Part shown: positions 14,301 to 29,300 of the stretch, one piece after another | How positions within the stretch are numbered: the first letter of the stretch is position 1 | Layout: each line of letters starts with the position of its first letter | NCBI RefSeq assembly: GCF_014284175.1 | Contig: NZ_JACOGA010000015.1 | Location: 71,102 to 135,101 of the forward strand | Length of the DNA stretch: 64,000 bases | Origin: Affinundibacterium flavidum | Lineage (GTDB): Bacteria; Pseudomonadota; Gammaproteobacteria; Burkholderiales; Burkholderiaceae_D | Direction: 5' to 3' | Notes under the pieces: model-generated | Seen by the model: the letters and a program-made list of their open reading frames with translations, nothing else | The model's database searches: none | What the model was told of the DNA's origin: nothing | Translations under genes and position numbers: made by a program

Positions 14301-17300
14301 GATTTGCGCGGGTATTGTTGAAACTCAGTTTGAGATTGCTACTAAAATTGAGCAATGTCGTGAAATTACTGATATAGCCGTGATCCAATCCAAGTTGGTG
14401 GCTACTCTGGATTTGTGGCGATACCTGTAAACTCCACGCACCCGCGACCAGTTCAGGCAAAACTACAATCGCAGAACGCGTCGCCGCATTCCATGTCACG
14501 GAGACTGGATGCAAAGTCAGATTACTATTGGCACCTGTCGCCTGCAATGTGTAGTTGAGTGGGTTGAGGACGCTGTGTTCATCGTCTGGATCCGCACCGT
14601 TCTCACCTACCCACATATCCTGATCAAAGTTAATTGCCACTTGATTCAACGGCATTGGAATCATCGCACCATCTGGGATGGTGCTGGCAAGAATACGGGG
14701 TGGTTTCAGGGTGGCGATCTCATCGATGTGCGAGGTTTGCGCAACGAGGATACGACCATCGTCTGTGGTTAGAATAGATTCACCACGCGTTCCGCCACTT
14801 GCAATTTGCAAGAGACGATGGCTTTGCAGCTCTATCATCCAAACACCCGTGTTGTGTGGCGTAGCATTGGCAGCATTGGTATTGACCGCACGTTGCATAG
14901 GGCTGGTACTGGCCAGTAACAGGCCTGCTAAAGTCGACCCTGTCTTACCAAAGCTAATACTATCGATATTTCCAGCGATACGGTATTCCAACTGTGGACG
15001 TCCTATTTCACGACCTGACATGGGGAAACTAATAATGTCCGTCGTGACGGTTGGCAAAGAGGAATCGATCTGTCCATCCGTCCAGCGTACGGCCCATAGA
15101 CGGCCATCTGTACCGAAGGCTAAATCGCTAACCTTGGTATTGGAGAAGTGCTTCCACGCTTTGCCAGCATTGGTTTCACGTGGATTGTAAATTTCAATCC
15201 CATTACCTGACGACACATAGATCAATCCATTATCCGGATTGATTGCCAAGGCATGCGTTAAGGTATTGCCACTAGGTCCTTGATGGCGACTAATGATCGC
15301 TACATTAGACCCACTTTGGGCGTCGATCAACAAAAGCTCATTGCCCGTCATCACCCAAACTTGACCTAATTGATCGACCGCCATATCCAAGATGGGCGAA
15401 TCTAAAGAGGCCAACGGAGTCGTGTTGTGACCACCATCCTTACCATAAATGAATAATTCGTTGCGACCAGCGCCAGCGCTTGCCAACACACGTCCGTCCG
15501 GCAATTGCACCATCGCTAAGACGCCTATATCGCCTTGACTACCAGAGAAACCATCAGCGAATGCTCGCACCGTCATCGGTGAGACTACCTGTTGCAGATC
15601 CCCCGCCTGGGTGGCGATGATAGTACCCGGTGTTCCTTGTAATGCAGTCTGGAAGAGAGGGTTGCTGACGTAGGTTCGGTCTTGCGGTGCCGCCGGCATT
15701 TCGGCACTCGTTTGTACGGTTTGATTGTTCCCTAAGTTCACGGCATTACCGCCATCGTCTGGTAATACGGCATTGACGATCGTTGTCGCTTCACGATTGC
15801 CAGCGCTGTCGGTAGCCGCTGCAAGGAATTCGTAAGTATGACCTGCCGTGCCCGTGAACACCAACTGACCATTGGCAGTTGTCATCTGCTTTTGCCAGAT
15901 ATGGAAATCACCACCATCTTCTGCTACATACAGCGTGACATACTTGACACCACTGGCATCATCGCTCGATTGCCACTTGACATTCAAGCTCACTTCGTTG
16001 GCACGATTATTCGGCAAGGAGGTGACTGTTAATGTTGTTTGTGGCGGTTTTGCATCGAGATTAAGCGAATTTTTCTCACTATCGATTGGCGGCAGGTCAT
16101 CAAAGAGGATACGCGCACGCGTATCGATCGTTGCACCAACAAGCGCCTTCGGATTTGCTTGGACTGTGTAGCTGACAAAACCTATTTTGTTTCCACCTTT
16201 ATCATCAGGAATGAGCAAGCCACGAATAGGATCATTCAGCACTTCACCTGTATCTGGATTGATCGCTTGTAATAACCATGTTGCTGTGCGACTTTCTGCA
16301 TCTACACCACCACTCACACGCAAAATAAAGCCTTTGTTCCGAGTGAAATCAAAATCGCCTTGGAACACTGCCTTATCGGCAGGGATATGAATATTAATAT
16401 CACCAAGCTTGATGTCATTCAAACGCAAAGTGCGTGCGTCTACATCCGCGTCCAATTGCGTCACAATACGGACTTGACCCAATGCGTGATCACTGGTGTT
16501 TTTAAAGTCGAGCGTATAAGGCAAATCGACATTAGCTGGCACATAAGGAACGCCTTGTGTATTCAATACTGGTTGTGGCCCTTTAATGCTGATGACGGCA
16601 GCCCCTGCTGTTTCTTTGGCAGCCGCTTGCGCGAGATACTGAACCAAATTAATCGCTTGAGGCCCGATAGGTTTAAAGTCCATATCCAGCAAACCAATAT
16701 GTCGCAAGTACTCTTGTTCAGCGCGGTTACCTGCAAACACATTGAAGTTAACGAAATGCGTTTCATTCGATGCGTGGGCGTTGTAGTCGGCAGGATTCGG
16801 AGCGACTGGCACCGGCACTTCGACATCTTCACCCTGATCCACAGGCCGGTTTTCCATGTAATCGATAGTCGCTGTTTTGGCTAACGGGTCACCCGAGTAA
16901 CGCGCCGTATCACCGTACCAACTTTGAACACGATTAAAGAAGTCCAGAATGCTCGCCTGTGTCTTATAGTTCTCGCCCCCTTTACCTAACAAGATGCCAG
17001 TCGCTAAAGTCGCATTAAGGCTCACCACTTTGGCTTGCAAACGAATCGGAGGCGCTTGATCAACAGGTCGTAACATCCCCGCCGCTTCGAGCGCAGCTAA
17101 CCAGCCTTGCGTCCATTGCGCGCTATCGGCTGCGAGGATTTGCAGGTTGGCTGGAGCACTCGTGTCTTTCAAGATGGCATCGCGCAAACGTAAGGCATAG
17201 GCAGTCTGTTCAGCAATGAATTCTTCGCGAGTGATAGGAGTCGCGTTACCAAAAATATTGAAACGGAACGGCAGCGCGACTGATTCGATTTTAGACAAAT

Positions 17301-20300
17301 GCGTTTCAGGCTCACGAGAGACGAAGCGTCTGGCTAATCCCGGGGCAATCTTGTCAAGATCGGCAATGCCATTATCGAGTAATCCCGACGCCTTCCATTC
17401 CGGACGAATTTCATACAGCTTATTACGTAAGCCCGGGAAATCGTACTCCATCCACTCTTTCAAACCAGGATAGGTTTGCACACTAAAGCTAGCTGCAGCC
17501 ATACCACTACCCGCGATATCGAACGCATACCCTGGTGCTAGATTAAAGCCGGTAGTATTGGTTTGTCCATCTAACGAAGCCCATGGAATATCCTTACGCA
17601 ACGTACCATCTGTTGGCGTCGTACCGTAGGTTTGGGTATTAGCAATATCTGGATAAATCACGCCTTCTGGTTGACCACCGACGTTACTCGCAAAGGTAAT
17701 GAAGGGTAGATTCAATCCATCTAAAACATTACTCGCATTACCCATGTTGGTCACACCAACGTCAAAGCGGACATAGGGAGTATCGACGTTCGTTAAACTT
17801 TGTAGTGCCACACTGTAGGTATTTGCTGCACCAGGGGCCAGTTGATCACTACCACCGATACCAATGGTGACATCAGGATCGATCATACGGTCGACCAAGT
17901 AACGATAGGTTTCCGTCACCGTCTTGCCATCTGGATTAATAACTTGGACGTCATATAGGCCATGCGGTACGTTTTGTAGATTAAAAATCGCCCGGATATG
18001 TGTCGCATCAATCACTTGCCAACGCTCAGGTTGAATCTCAAAAACACCAGGTCGCGACAATTTCACCAAGGCACCTGCCTGGAATTGTGCACCCGTAATA
18101 TCCATAGTCACCCAACGATGCCCATCATCCCCCGTACCACCCGTATTCGGCGTGATATTGGTAATGGCCAACGGCATCAAGTCAGCACGAATCGTGACTG
18201 GCGTATTCGCCGCAGATTGACGCGCACGGACTAACACATAGTAATCACCTGCTTTGGTGCTCGGAATAATCGCCTGTTGATCAGGGGAAATCGCTGACAA
18301 GTAAGCGGCGTCGTAGTTATAGCCATTCGGTGTATCGCCATAACGGATATACACTTCATTGGCACCATCGCTTGCGGAAGAATCAAGCAAAACACGCAAA
18401 GTTTGACCTGCGGCGACGCTCACTTTGTAGAGCTTGCTTTGACCAGTACTGAGGGTGATCGACACATTATTGCCAACCGTCAAAGTCGGTACAGTGACAT
18501 GCATCGTACCGCCCACCGCGACCAAGTTATTAAGCTTGCCCTGTGGGAGATGCAAACCATTCGCATCAAAGCTAATAGGCCCTTCATACACTTGATTGTA
18601 AATATCAGGACGCACCACGATATGCCAATGACCATCTTTTAAGGGTGGTAACTTCGCAGTCAAACTGCCAGAATAATTCGCCCCACTCACTAAATCGCCG
18701 TTGTGTTCTACTTTGCCAAGTAAAATATCACCGAGATCCCAGCCGTTATCAGCAGAAAGATACACGGAATCCGTCCAGCTACCGTAGGCGGTGTTCGTAG
18801 AGTTATTGGTGATGGTGTAATCAATGCGCACCGGATCACCGACAATCGCCTCAGTAGGAACATTAACGGTCAATACTTGTAAATCGGCTGGTGGCGGCGT
18901 CACGATCAATAATGGTTGCGCTGCGGCGACCACATTATTGTCTTTATCTTGTTCGATCACCGTGCCGTTATTGGACGATCCTTGCGCCCGCGTAGGATCA
19001 CTGACCACAAAGACATAATAGGGTCCATCAAGATTGACCGGCGCTTTAAAGTTCAAACTGACATCGTAGTTGCTGCCCGCCTTCAAGCCGCCATTGTGGG
19101 TAACATAGCCCAAATACTTATCACTCTTCAGATCGAGATTACGGTCTTTAGAGATATAAATTAAATCCGTCCAATTGGATTGATCCGATGGCGTATCACC
19201 TCCTTGATTATTAACACGGTAAGTCATCGCGAAGTCTTGGCCCGCCACCACCGATTGCGGAATCGTGATTTGCGTGACCACCAGATCCGGTGGAGTAGCT
19301 AGCGTAATCGGTAACGCAATACTCGCCACGTTATTCGCTTCATCTTTAAACTCGCCAACCAAACCACCGCCATACTGCGCATCCACCGTAGCCAATCCAG
19401 CTTTAATCGAACTCGGCGTGGCATATCCTGATAAGTCATTATAAATATCCGTATCGGCTTTGACGATTAAACGGAAGTTACCGCTAATTGATGTTGGCAG
19501 CGTAAAAGTGGCCGAATTGGTATATGACTCACCAACAGCAAGATAGCGCGGCGCACCTGTTTGTTGGTCGTATAAGCCCGTTTGTCGAACACGCAACAGA
19601 CGCTCTGCATCACTACCACGATCCACCAAGGGGTTATCAGCCATGTCAATCGCATCATCATTCGACAAATAGATACCGTCAAACCAGCCATTGGTTCGCA
19701 CTGCACGCGTACCATTATTGGTGACAGTCCAGGTCGCCGTAATGGTTTGACCAGAGAATGGATTAGGATTAGATAATTCAATCTTAGTGACTTGAAGATC
19801 CGGTTCTTTATAGCGAATATTGAGCGTACCGCGACCAACATTATTCAGATTATTCGTGCCTTCAAACACGCTAACCTGATAAGCCTCGTAGGCCTCCTTA
19901 TTGCGATAAGGCTCGCCAGTCAACAACTCTGTCGCAATGTGGTTGTCGTAACTAATTCGTCCAACATTAGATGGTGGCAAATCACTATCAAGCGCAGCAT
20001 GACCGACATCTGTTAGGACATAAATATAATATTGCCCTTCAGTACCCGGCGGTAAAGCAAGGTTTGCACTCGCTGTATAACTCTGACCTGCAGCCAATCC
20101 CGCGGTATTGCGATGAGTGAGTGAGCCCATGTATTTAGCACGACCAGGGATGAAGGTCGAGTCTTTACTAATATAGACTTCGTCAACCCATGCTTTCGTA
20201 CCCGACCAGACATCTGCTCCATTGTTGGTGACCGTCCAAGAAATAGTAGTGAGCTCACCGGAATCGTTGTCTGGAAGTGTTTGTACACTCGTTACCTGGA

Positions 20301-23300
20301 GATCAGACGCTGCATTAGTTACTTGAGCAGCGACGGCTTTCACATTATTGGTTTCGTCAAACTCTGCAATTTGCGGCACCAAACTCGGCGCATCTGTTTC
20401 GACAATGACGAAAGCGCCCGAAACGGAAGGTCCTAATTTCACAGTCTCACTGACGGTATAGGTTTCACCATTGCCTAAGCTACGATCTTGATCATATCGC
20501 GCAATCTCCCACTTCACTTTCGCCAATTTGAGATCGGCATTATCTGCAATCCAGACGCGATCGGTCCATTTTGCAGACAGTGAACTGGCCACACTTTGTA
20601 CTGTATAAGAGAAACTAAAATCGTTACCCGCAACGATATTCGGATTAAAGCTAACGGACTTCACTTCCAGATCCGGTTTAGTCACTCCCAGAATTTTGAT
20701 GGCACGCGCTTTGTAATCAGAACTTTGAATCGTGGTCGGATCATCTGAATTGACATTGATTGCCAAAGAATCTTGCGGAATCACACCATAGGTATCGGTC
20801 CACACCGTGATATTGTAGTTTCCTGAAATGACATTATCGGGAATTTTGACATTAAATTGACCGAGGTAATCTTCACCGACAGCCAACATACCTGTATGAG
20901 TCACTTGACCGAGATAGATGTCACCTTTCGATGGGGATGGTTTGCCTTTACTTGTAGTCAACCAAACACTATCGGTCCATCCAGTGACACTACTGCTCTC
21001 TCCTTTGGTGGCGGCACTCCCTTTGTTCGATACACGATAAGAAACATCAATAGTTGCGCCATAGCTTGCTTGATCCGGCGCGACCACATTACTGGCCACT
21101 AAATCGGCAAAGGGAACAGGTTCAATAGTGATCTTCTTGACGGCGATATTGTTCACTTCATTCGGGTATTCATCGATACGGTTATCGATATCAGCAGCCA
21201 CAATAATGTATGCATCACCACGATAACGCAGTGGAATCGTGAATGAGTCTAATAGACTGGTATAGCTTTGTTCTGGCGCGAGTGCACTGGAGCTCTCGAT
21301 GCGTCCGAGTAAAACGGCATTTGCATCCAGTTGTCCGCTCAACGACAAGTAGACGGCGTCAGTCCACTTCCCAGAGGTAGGAATACTGCCATTATTGGTA
21401 ATCGTAAAGCGCAGACCGGTCGAATTACCCGCCTTGATGGTATCGACCATACTAATTTGACCAGCACGTAAATCTGGGCGTGGCGTGTAGTTGACCACGA
21501 TCTGTTGGCCAGAGAGACTGACATTATTCGTACGCGCAGAGCCATGTTCGTAGACCTGCTCATTGACTCTATTTTGGTTACCGAGAACACTATTGGTCGT
21601 GACACGAATTCGATACGCGCCCTCAATTTTACTAGGCAGACGGATTTCTTCTGTCCGTGTATAGTTTTTACCCGATGTCAAACCATGATTGTAGGCAAAT
21701 TCACCGATGGTGATAGTTGCACCTGTTCCACTGACGGGTACTAACTCGACTTTATCTAACCATTGACCTTCCGCATCACCTGCACCTGTATTCTGCACTG
21801 TCCAGGAGATCGTCGTCACTGAGCCTTCTTGCGCAATGGCGGGCACCGTAATATCACCAACCACCAGATCAGGGGAAACAGACAATTGAATCGGTGTCGC
21901 GATCGACCTACCTACATTATTATTGGTGTGCGTGAACTCAAACGGACCCACTGTAGCAACGTTCACATAGTAGGTACCAAACAAACCATCGGGAATATTT
22001 ACCGTCAAGGTGCTGGTATATTGTCCATTAATAGCCAATTGTCCTAAGTGCGTCGAACTTCCCAACTCAACACGATTACCCGTACCATCTGGATTAGCAC
22101 TGAGCCACACATTGTCAGTCCACGTATTCGTATCCGTAATGCCTATACCACGATTGGCAATACTCCATGTCACTTGCAGCGGACGGCCACTCATAGGTGT
22201 GCCGGAAGTCGTCACCGAATCGACCATCAGATCCGCATAGGGCTTCGTCATGACATCTAAGGCAACATTCGACTCCATGACATTGTTGGCGTTGAAATTA
22301 TTTTCCCAAACCTTGCCTTCGCTATTGGTCTTGACAAAAACATGACCATGCCGATTCAGGCCTGGTCGTAATTCATAGGTCACATCCGTTGTATAACTCG
22401 CCCCCACATCAAGACCATCGTTATGTGTCAATTTACCCATCACGATATCATCGGCATTCCCCAAGATCTCGTCTTCAGAATAAACAACCACATCCGTCCA
22501 AGACAAGGTACGGCCTCGTCCCGTCCCTTGATTAGTAACGGTATAGCTCACTCTGACCAGGGCCGGATCAGCAATGATTTGTGCAGGATTGGTAATCGAT
22601 GTCACCGCCAGATCGGCGAATTGATCTTGTTCAATGACCAGATCTTTGCTGACAATGTTGTTGGCCAACAGGCCATTTTCATCAACCGTACCCTGTTGAT
22701 CTGTGACCACGATCAGGCGATAAGCGCCAGACGTTGACACGGGAAGCTGTACATTCACAGCGGCATCAATACTACCGCCCGCCAGGACCAGCGCATGGTT
22801 CACTTCGCCAAGCTTGATGTCGTCTGCACTGAGACTTCCATCCCGTGAGAGGTAGATGGTATCTTTAATATTGGTCGCGTTCTTCGTGCCAATATTACGT
22901 GTTGACCAGCTCAACCCTACCGTTTCGCCGCCCTTCAACAACCCAGAAACCGCCAAATCCTGCACGGCAAGATCTGGGCTCACTACAGTAATAGTTTGAC
23001 TCGCGATATTGTCTGTCTCGTTCAATTCATTGACGTAATTAAACGCATCGGCTGCCACCTCTAAACGCCAAGAACCTGACGGAATGGACGCCACGCGAAT
23101 ATTCACATTCCGATTGACTACACCAGTCATGTCTAAACGCTGGTTAACTGCAGGGTATGCGAGGTCGATGACTTGTGCTGGATTATTTGTATTGACTAAG
23201 CGAATACGCTCTTGTAGCCAAGAATCGGCTACTTCATTTCCTGAGTTCTTCACAGAGTAACTGACCTGCACATATTCACCTGCAGCCCAATTGCTCGGTG

Positions 23301-26300
23301 CGGACAATCCAATGATTTGTAAGTTCGGCTTCGGTTCTGGCGTAATAACGGTCGCATTTGCCGCAACGACCGCATTGTTTTCCAGATGACCTGGCTCGTA
23401 GGTATTGCCAAAAACGTCTGTTTTTACGACAAAATAATACGTACCGACCACATCTCTAGGAATTTGAATATCCGCGGTCGCGTTATAACTTGCGCCTTCC
23501 GCTACCGCACCCACATGAGTGACACGTCCTAAGCTTCGTAAGCTGCCAGATAAATTGGGGGTAGTAGAAATGAAGACTTCATCTACCCAATTGCTCACGT
23601 CACTGATGGTGTTACCAGTATTCGTGACGCTCCATTCGAGATGCACATTGCGATTTGCAAAGGCGGATGCCGGAATCACATTGAGCGTTGGTACCAGGTC
23701 GGTGTACGTATTAATTACATTGATAGCACTTGAAAACTTGACGTTATTGGCTCTGCTATCCGGTTCGACCAAAGTCGAATCTGCGTCCGTAATGATCGCA
23801 ATTCTGTATTCGCCTTCCAAGCGCGTAGGGATTTTAACCGATGCGGTACGATCATAACTAGCGCCACTGATCAAGACGCCATTATGCGTAACACTGGACA
23901 AAACGATGTCATCAGCATTGCCGACAATACTATCGCGCGTCAATACAATACGGTCAACCCAGGACGCAGGCGTACTCACAGGACCAGTATTGCTCACTCG
24001 CCACGCAACATCGATGGTATTACCAGCGCTCACGCTCGTTGGCACGGTCACAGTACCGACAACCAAATCCGCATACGGTTTGCTTAGTGAAACAATGCTG
24101 GTGAGTGCCTGATTATTCGCTTCTGCGTTGCCAGTCAGATTCGCTTCAAAAATCGTTCCCACACCTGAGGTATTGCGGTCTGCGGTCACACTCACTTCAA
24201 TATCACCAACACCGCGCAAACCATCCGGTAATTTAAAGCTAAAGCTACGCGCCCTTAATTGACCCGCCGCAATGACACCATTTCCCGCAACAGCGGGGTC
24301 ATAATAGACCGTCGATCTATTCAGCTCTTCACCCGTCGATCGATTCCTTACTACGATCAAATCGTAAAATGCCCCATTGATAGCCGCATTGCCAGCATTG
24401 ACGTCGTTCCACTGGAGGTTAATGGTGTCTCCAGCCTGAGCACTTGTTTGCCTAATCGCCAAATCTTGAATGAGCAAATCAGGATACGGAGCAAGCGCTG
24501 AAGTGATGCTAATGTGTGCGGCATTGTTCGTTTCGGCGGTGCCGTCCAGAGCACTTTCAAAAATCTGATTGTAGTAATCAGATGTCACCTGAATATCCAA
24601 GTTACCGACGCCTCTCAAACCATCTGGCAATGTGAATTGAGCACTACGAGCACCTGTTTCGCCCGCCGCTATCTGCGCGCCATTAAAATAGATAACCGTA
24701 TCCAGCAACACTTCATTGCTTGTCAGATTGCGAATATAGACACGATCATAGTATCCCGTTTTCACAGAACCATTGCCGTTATTCAAGTCGTTCCAACGAA
24801 TGGTGAGGTGATCACCTGAGAATACAGAAGCTGGTTCAACGACCAAATTCTGCACTTGTAAATCGGGATAGGTCGCCAAAACAGAAGAAAACACGACCTG
24901 TCCAGCATTATTGGATTCCGCAGTCGCATCCGTATTGCTTTCAAAGATTTGATTGTAAATATCCGAAGACAACTGAACTTGGAAATTACCTGCACCTCGC
25001 ACGCCTTCTGGCATGTCGAATGTAAAACTATTCGCACGTGTTTCACCCGCGGCGATTTCTGTCGACGGGATATAGATATCCGTCGACATCAAGCTTTCAT
25101 TGGTCACCGTATTGCGAATACTGACACGTGTATAGTAAGCACCCCGCACAGGCGCGGATCCTGAATTGAGATCGTCCCAACGGATCGTAATAGTATCGCC
25201 GGACTCAATGTCCGCAGGTAACACTTGCAGATTGCGAATTTCAAGATCTGGGTAAGGCGCCAGCGTTGATGAGAAACTTATCTGAGCTATGTTATTTGTT
25301 TCCGCAGTTCCTGACGGATTTGTTTCATAAAAAGCGTTTCCATAATCCGCTTGAATGTCGACCACAAATGAACCGGTCCCAGTTACACCATCTGGTAATA
25401 CAAAATTATAGCTACGCGCTTGTCCGCTGCCTGCAGTTAATTGATCGGCACTAACATATACAGAAGTGCGCACGATAACTTGATTCGTTAAAGTATTACG
25501 GACGGTCACGCGGTCATAGTAGCCACCACTGACCAATTCAGTACCCTCGTTTACATCTGTCCAACGAATCGTGACTGAATTTCCTGATTGTGGTGACGAA
25601 GGTTCAACTGCTAAATCGCGTACCTGCAAATCAAAATCAGGTCGAACCAAATGAATAGCATCGAGCGCCAGTACATTATTGGTTTCGTCAGATTCTGCAA
25701 CATGACCAAATTCATCCGCACGTACGACGATGTAGTAATCCCCTGTTGGCCAATCAACGCTCACGGGTAAAACCACTTGTACATTGCCACTCGACACCGC
25801 ACCCGGTTCTATGGCCGCGCCATTGGTCTGAACATACGCTAAACGAACTGCACCACTTAAAGTTCCATCACGAGACAACCAAATACCGTCGTAACGATAG
25901 CCAGACGCAGCATTCGTACCAATATTCGTGACATTCCAAGACAAGTCCAAGGTTTGCCCAAATCTCGAGACAGTGGATGCATTGATCGCGCTGACCGCCA
26001 AATCTGGTGAACGAACGGTGATCACGGCACGATAACGATCATCCACCTCACCATTGACACCATTGGCGTTTTGATCCATACGATTACCGACCATATCAGT
26101 GATATCCGGACCAATCACAATTTGATAGTCGCCATAACGCATTTGCGCATTAAATTCGACCCGAACTGTATTCCCTGTTGTCGTCACACGGGATATTTGA
26201 TTACGCAAATCAGCGCCATCTGGTCCTCTTAATTCAAGAATATCGGCTACGGAAACACTAGCTGCATTGAGCGCTTCGCTGAAGTTGAACTCGATCGCAC

Positions 26301-29300
26301 TAAATGGCGCATTGACACTAGACGTGGGAGTTTGTCCAATGACACGTGGGCCACCGTGATCGACTGTGAAACTTCCACTAAAGCTGACGTTGTTTTCACC
26401 CTGCAAATCTTGCAGTACATTAGATAACAAGGTGTAGCGATAAGTGAGCTCTTCATCTCTGGCATCAATAAAGAATCGCACGGTACGACCGTCAAGAATT
26501 TGCAGTCCCGTAGCAACCGCACCATTATCCAAAATCAGGTCAGACGCTTGAATCGTATCTAAGCGTAGTCCTTCAGAAAACGTCAAATCAATATGAGATG
26601 GTGGTACTGCTACAATCTGTGCTTCTGCAGGTGACTGACGTGACACACGCGGTGGCGTACCAGATCCAGTAGCTCCAGCCACTGAAAGTACAAAACTACC
26701 TTGTGTATTGTTTTCACTGACCACTTTAACCCGATAAATACCCGCCTTACCAACCGGTACTGTGTATTCAATACGACCATTCTTGCCGTCAATACCATTC
26801 GCATTGACCGCGACTTCTGTTCCGTCTGGCGCGATTAAAATCAACTTGGTATCCAGCGTATTGACTGGCTCACCATCACCATCACCTGGCGTCGTGGTTG
26901 AGATGACCAACGAGTCGCCTTCATTCACATTAATCAAATACTGATTTCCACCACCCAGACCTAGTGGCGACGTTGTTGTGATGATGGAGTTGAGACTGTA
27001 AGTACCAGTGTAGCCACCATAAGAATCGGCGACGATATAGTAATCACCTGTATAGGTAAAATTCGCGAAATCGATGTAGGCCGTAACACCGAAAGTATCG
27101 TCGTTATACGCGAGACGCTGTCCCAAATTATTATACAAATGCAAGTAGGTATCGGCGAACGAAATACCGTCCATACGGACGCGCAAACGGTCTCCTGGTG
27201 CAGCATGAAACTTAAAGAAGTCCCAATCGCCATCACTACCTAGACTAATTTGCCCGCGAACAATGGCCTGATAATCGTTCCCTCCGATTGACGTAAACGA
27301 ACCAGATAAATCATTCGCAGTCGCTAACGCGCCATTGTTTTCAGTTTCTGCCAAAATCTGTTGTGCATATTGACGCAAAGCGCCCTGTACCGTTGCCACT
27401 GCACTAGAAGGATCGGTGTTAATAACTTGCGCATTCGTCGGCAAGTTATTCGGTTGACGATCAAAACTGGCACCACGGTTCAGAAGCAGACTATAGGCTC
27501 CCGCCGTAGTTCCGCTCACACGAACATAGTATGTTCCCGTAAGTGCCGGAACGAAATCGGCAATGTACTGATCCAAATTCGATGCATCGCCTAAGCCCAT
27601 GGCGATCAAAGTATTGTCTGGGCCAAATAACTCTAATGTGATCCCGGTATTACTTGGATGCAAATCGTGCGTCAATGCCACTGTCGATGCCTGACCAGCG
27701 TTGAGCGTAAAACGATACCAGTCGCTTTCTACACCATTGAGTGTCCCCCTTACTGCGCCACGCGTAGCATCCCCCCCCAAACTAATGAAGCTAGCATCGA
27801 GTTGCTGCGCTGTTTCACGTGTATTATTGCCAGTTGTTTCTACTGCAGCATTGAGCACCACACGAATTCGATACTGCCCTGCTCCCGTCACGCTACGTGC
27901 ATCAATACGATAAACGCCTGCCTGCGTAACGTGAAGACTTTGCAATAATACTGGTTGACCAGCACTCGTCGCCTCCGCGGAGCCTAAAATAGCGCTGCCA
28001 TCTGGTGCAACTAAACTTAGCTGCGCTTGCACCGAAGCATCCAGCGCAATCAACTCCAGCGTGACTGATTGACCGACATCGAGTGAAACATTGAAGCTAT
28101 CTAGATCACCGATATCGTAGAATGAAGACGTGACCGTGCTCTCAAAAATCAAAGAACCGGAAGGCTGCTTATCCAAAAACGGTGTAGGGAGCAAGGTCGT
28201 CGCGGAATCAACTGCAAAATGCACGACAAAGTCACTACCACCATTGAGTGCGTTTCCACATACATCTTTAAAACCGGACTGCAACAGAGTAATTTGATAA
28301 TGCCCCTCTGGCAATTGAGGAATATGCGCGCTGAGTTGATTCGTCGTAGCGTTATAACTAAACGCACTCAAAGAGAGCTGGTTACCCGTGGTCAAATCAG
28401 TCAACACAAGTTTTGACTGATTGATCAAAGCCGTATCCAAGCCTTCACTAAACTGGATAATCAAATCTCTAGCATCCATGCTCAACACGGAGCCCGTGGG
28501 AATCGATATCGAACTAACGACAGGCGCGACTGCATCGTATTCAAATTGTTGCGTGTAAGTCGGGATGAGATTGCCACGAAGGTCGGCCACTCCACTCAGT
28601 TCAATTGCATTGGTCCCGTCCAACATCTGCAATCCGGAAATATCAAATTCAATGGTTTGTCCATCAATAATCTGAAATCCCGTGACAGGCAAACCATTCA
28701 CCTTCAAGGTATCCGTAGAAATACTACTGAGCAAAACAGAATCTGAGAATGTGAAACGAATACTCTGCGGCAAACTATTGGCACCATATTTCGCACCAAC
28801 AGGTAAAGAGCTATGCGCCACAGCAAAATTCGCGGAAGCTGTTCCCGTCGCCCCCAATACTGAAAGAACATAATTACCATGCGTGCCATCGACACTTTGC
28901 ACTTCCACTCGATAAGCACCCGCCATTCCAATAGGAATAACATAGTCAATCCGTCCATTGCGCCCATCAGGTTGGAGAACACTCTCTGCAACAACCTCAC
29001 CATCGGGCGCGATCAAGAATAACTTGGTCGCCAGCAGATTATCGGGCTCACCCGCACCATCTCCAGGCGTCTGCGTGGTGATCTGCAATTGGTCCCCTTC
29101 GTTGGCCTGCACCAGATAATGATCGTTGCCACCCACAGCGTGACTGGACAGATCAAAATTGGCAACAGCACTCAACTCTGCGGCACTCATTCCCTCCAAT
29201 GCGTCTAATTCCAGATTTTCAAGTTGCACTGCACGCGCATTAGCCGTTTGTTGATCGCCACCTTGACTCGCAAAATGCATAATAATTTGCGTTTCGCCGG

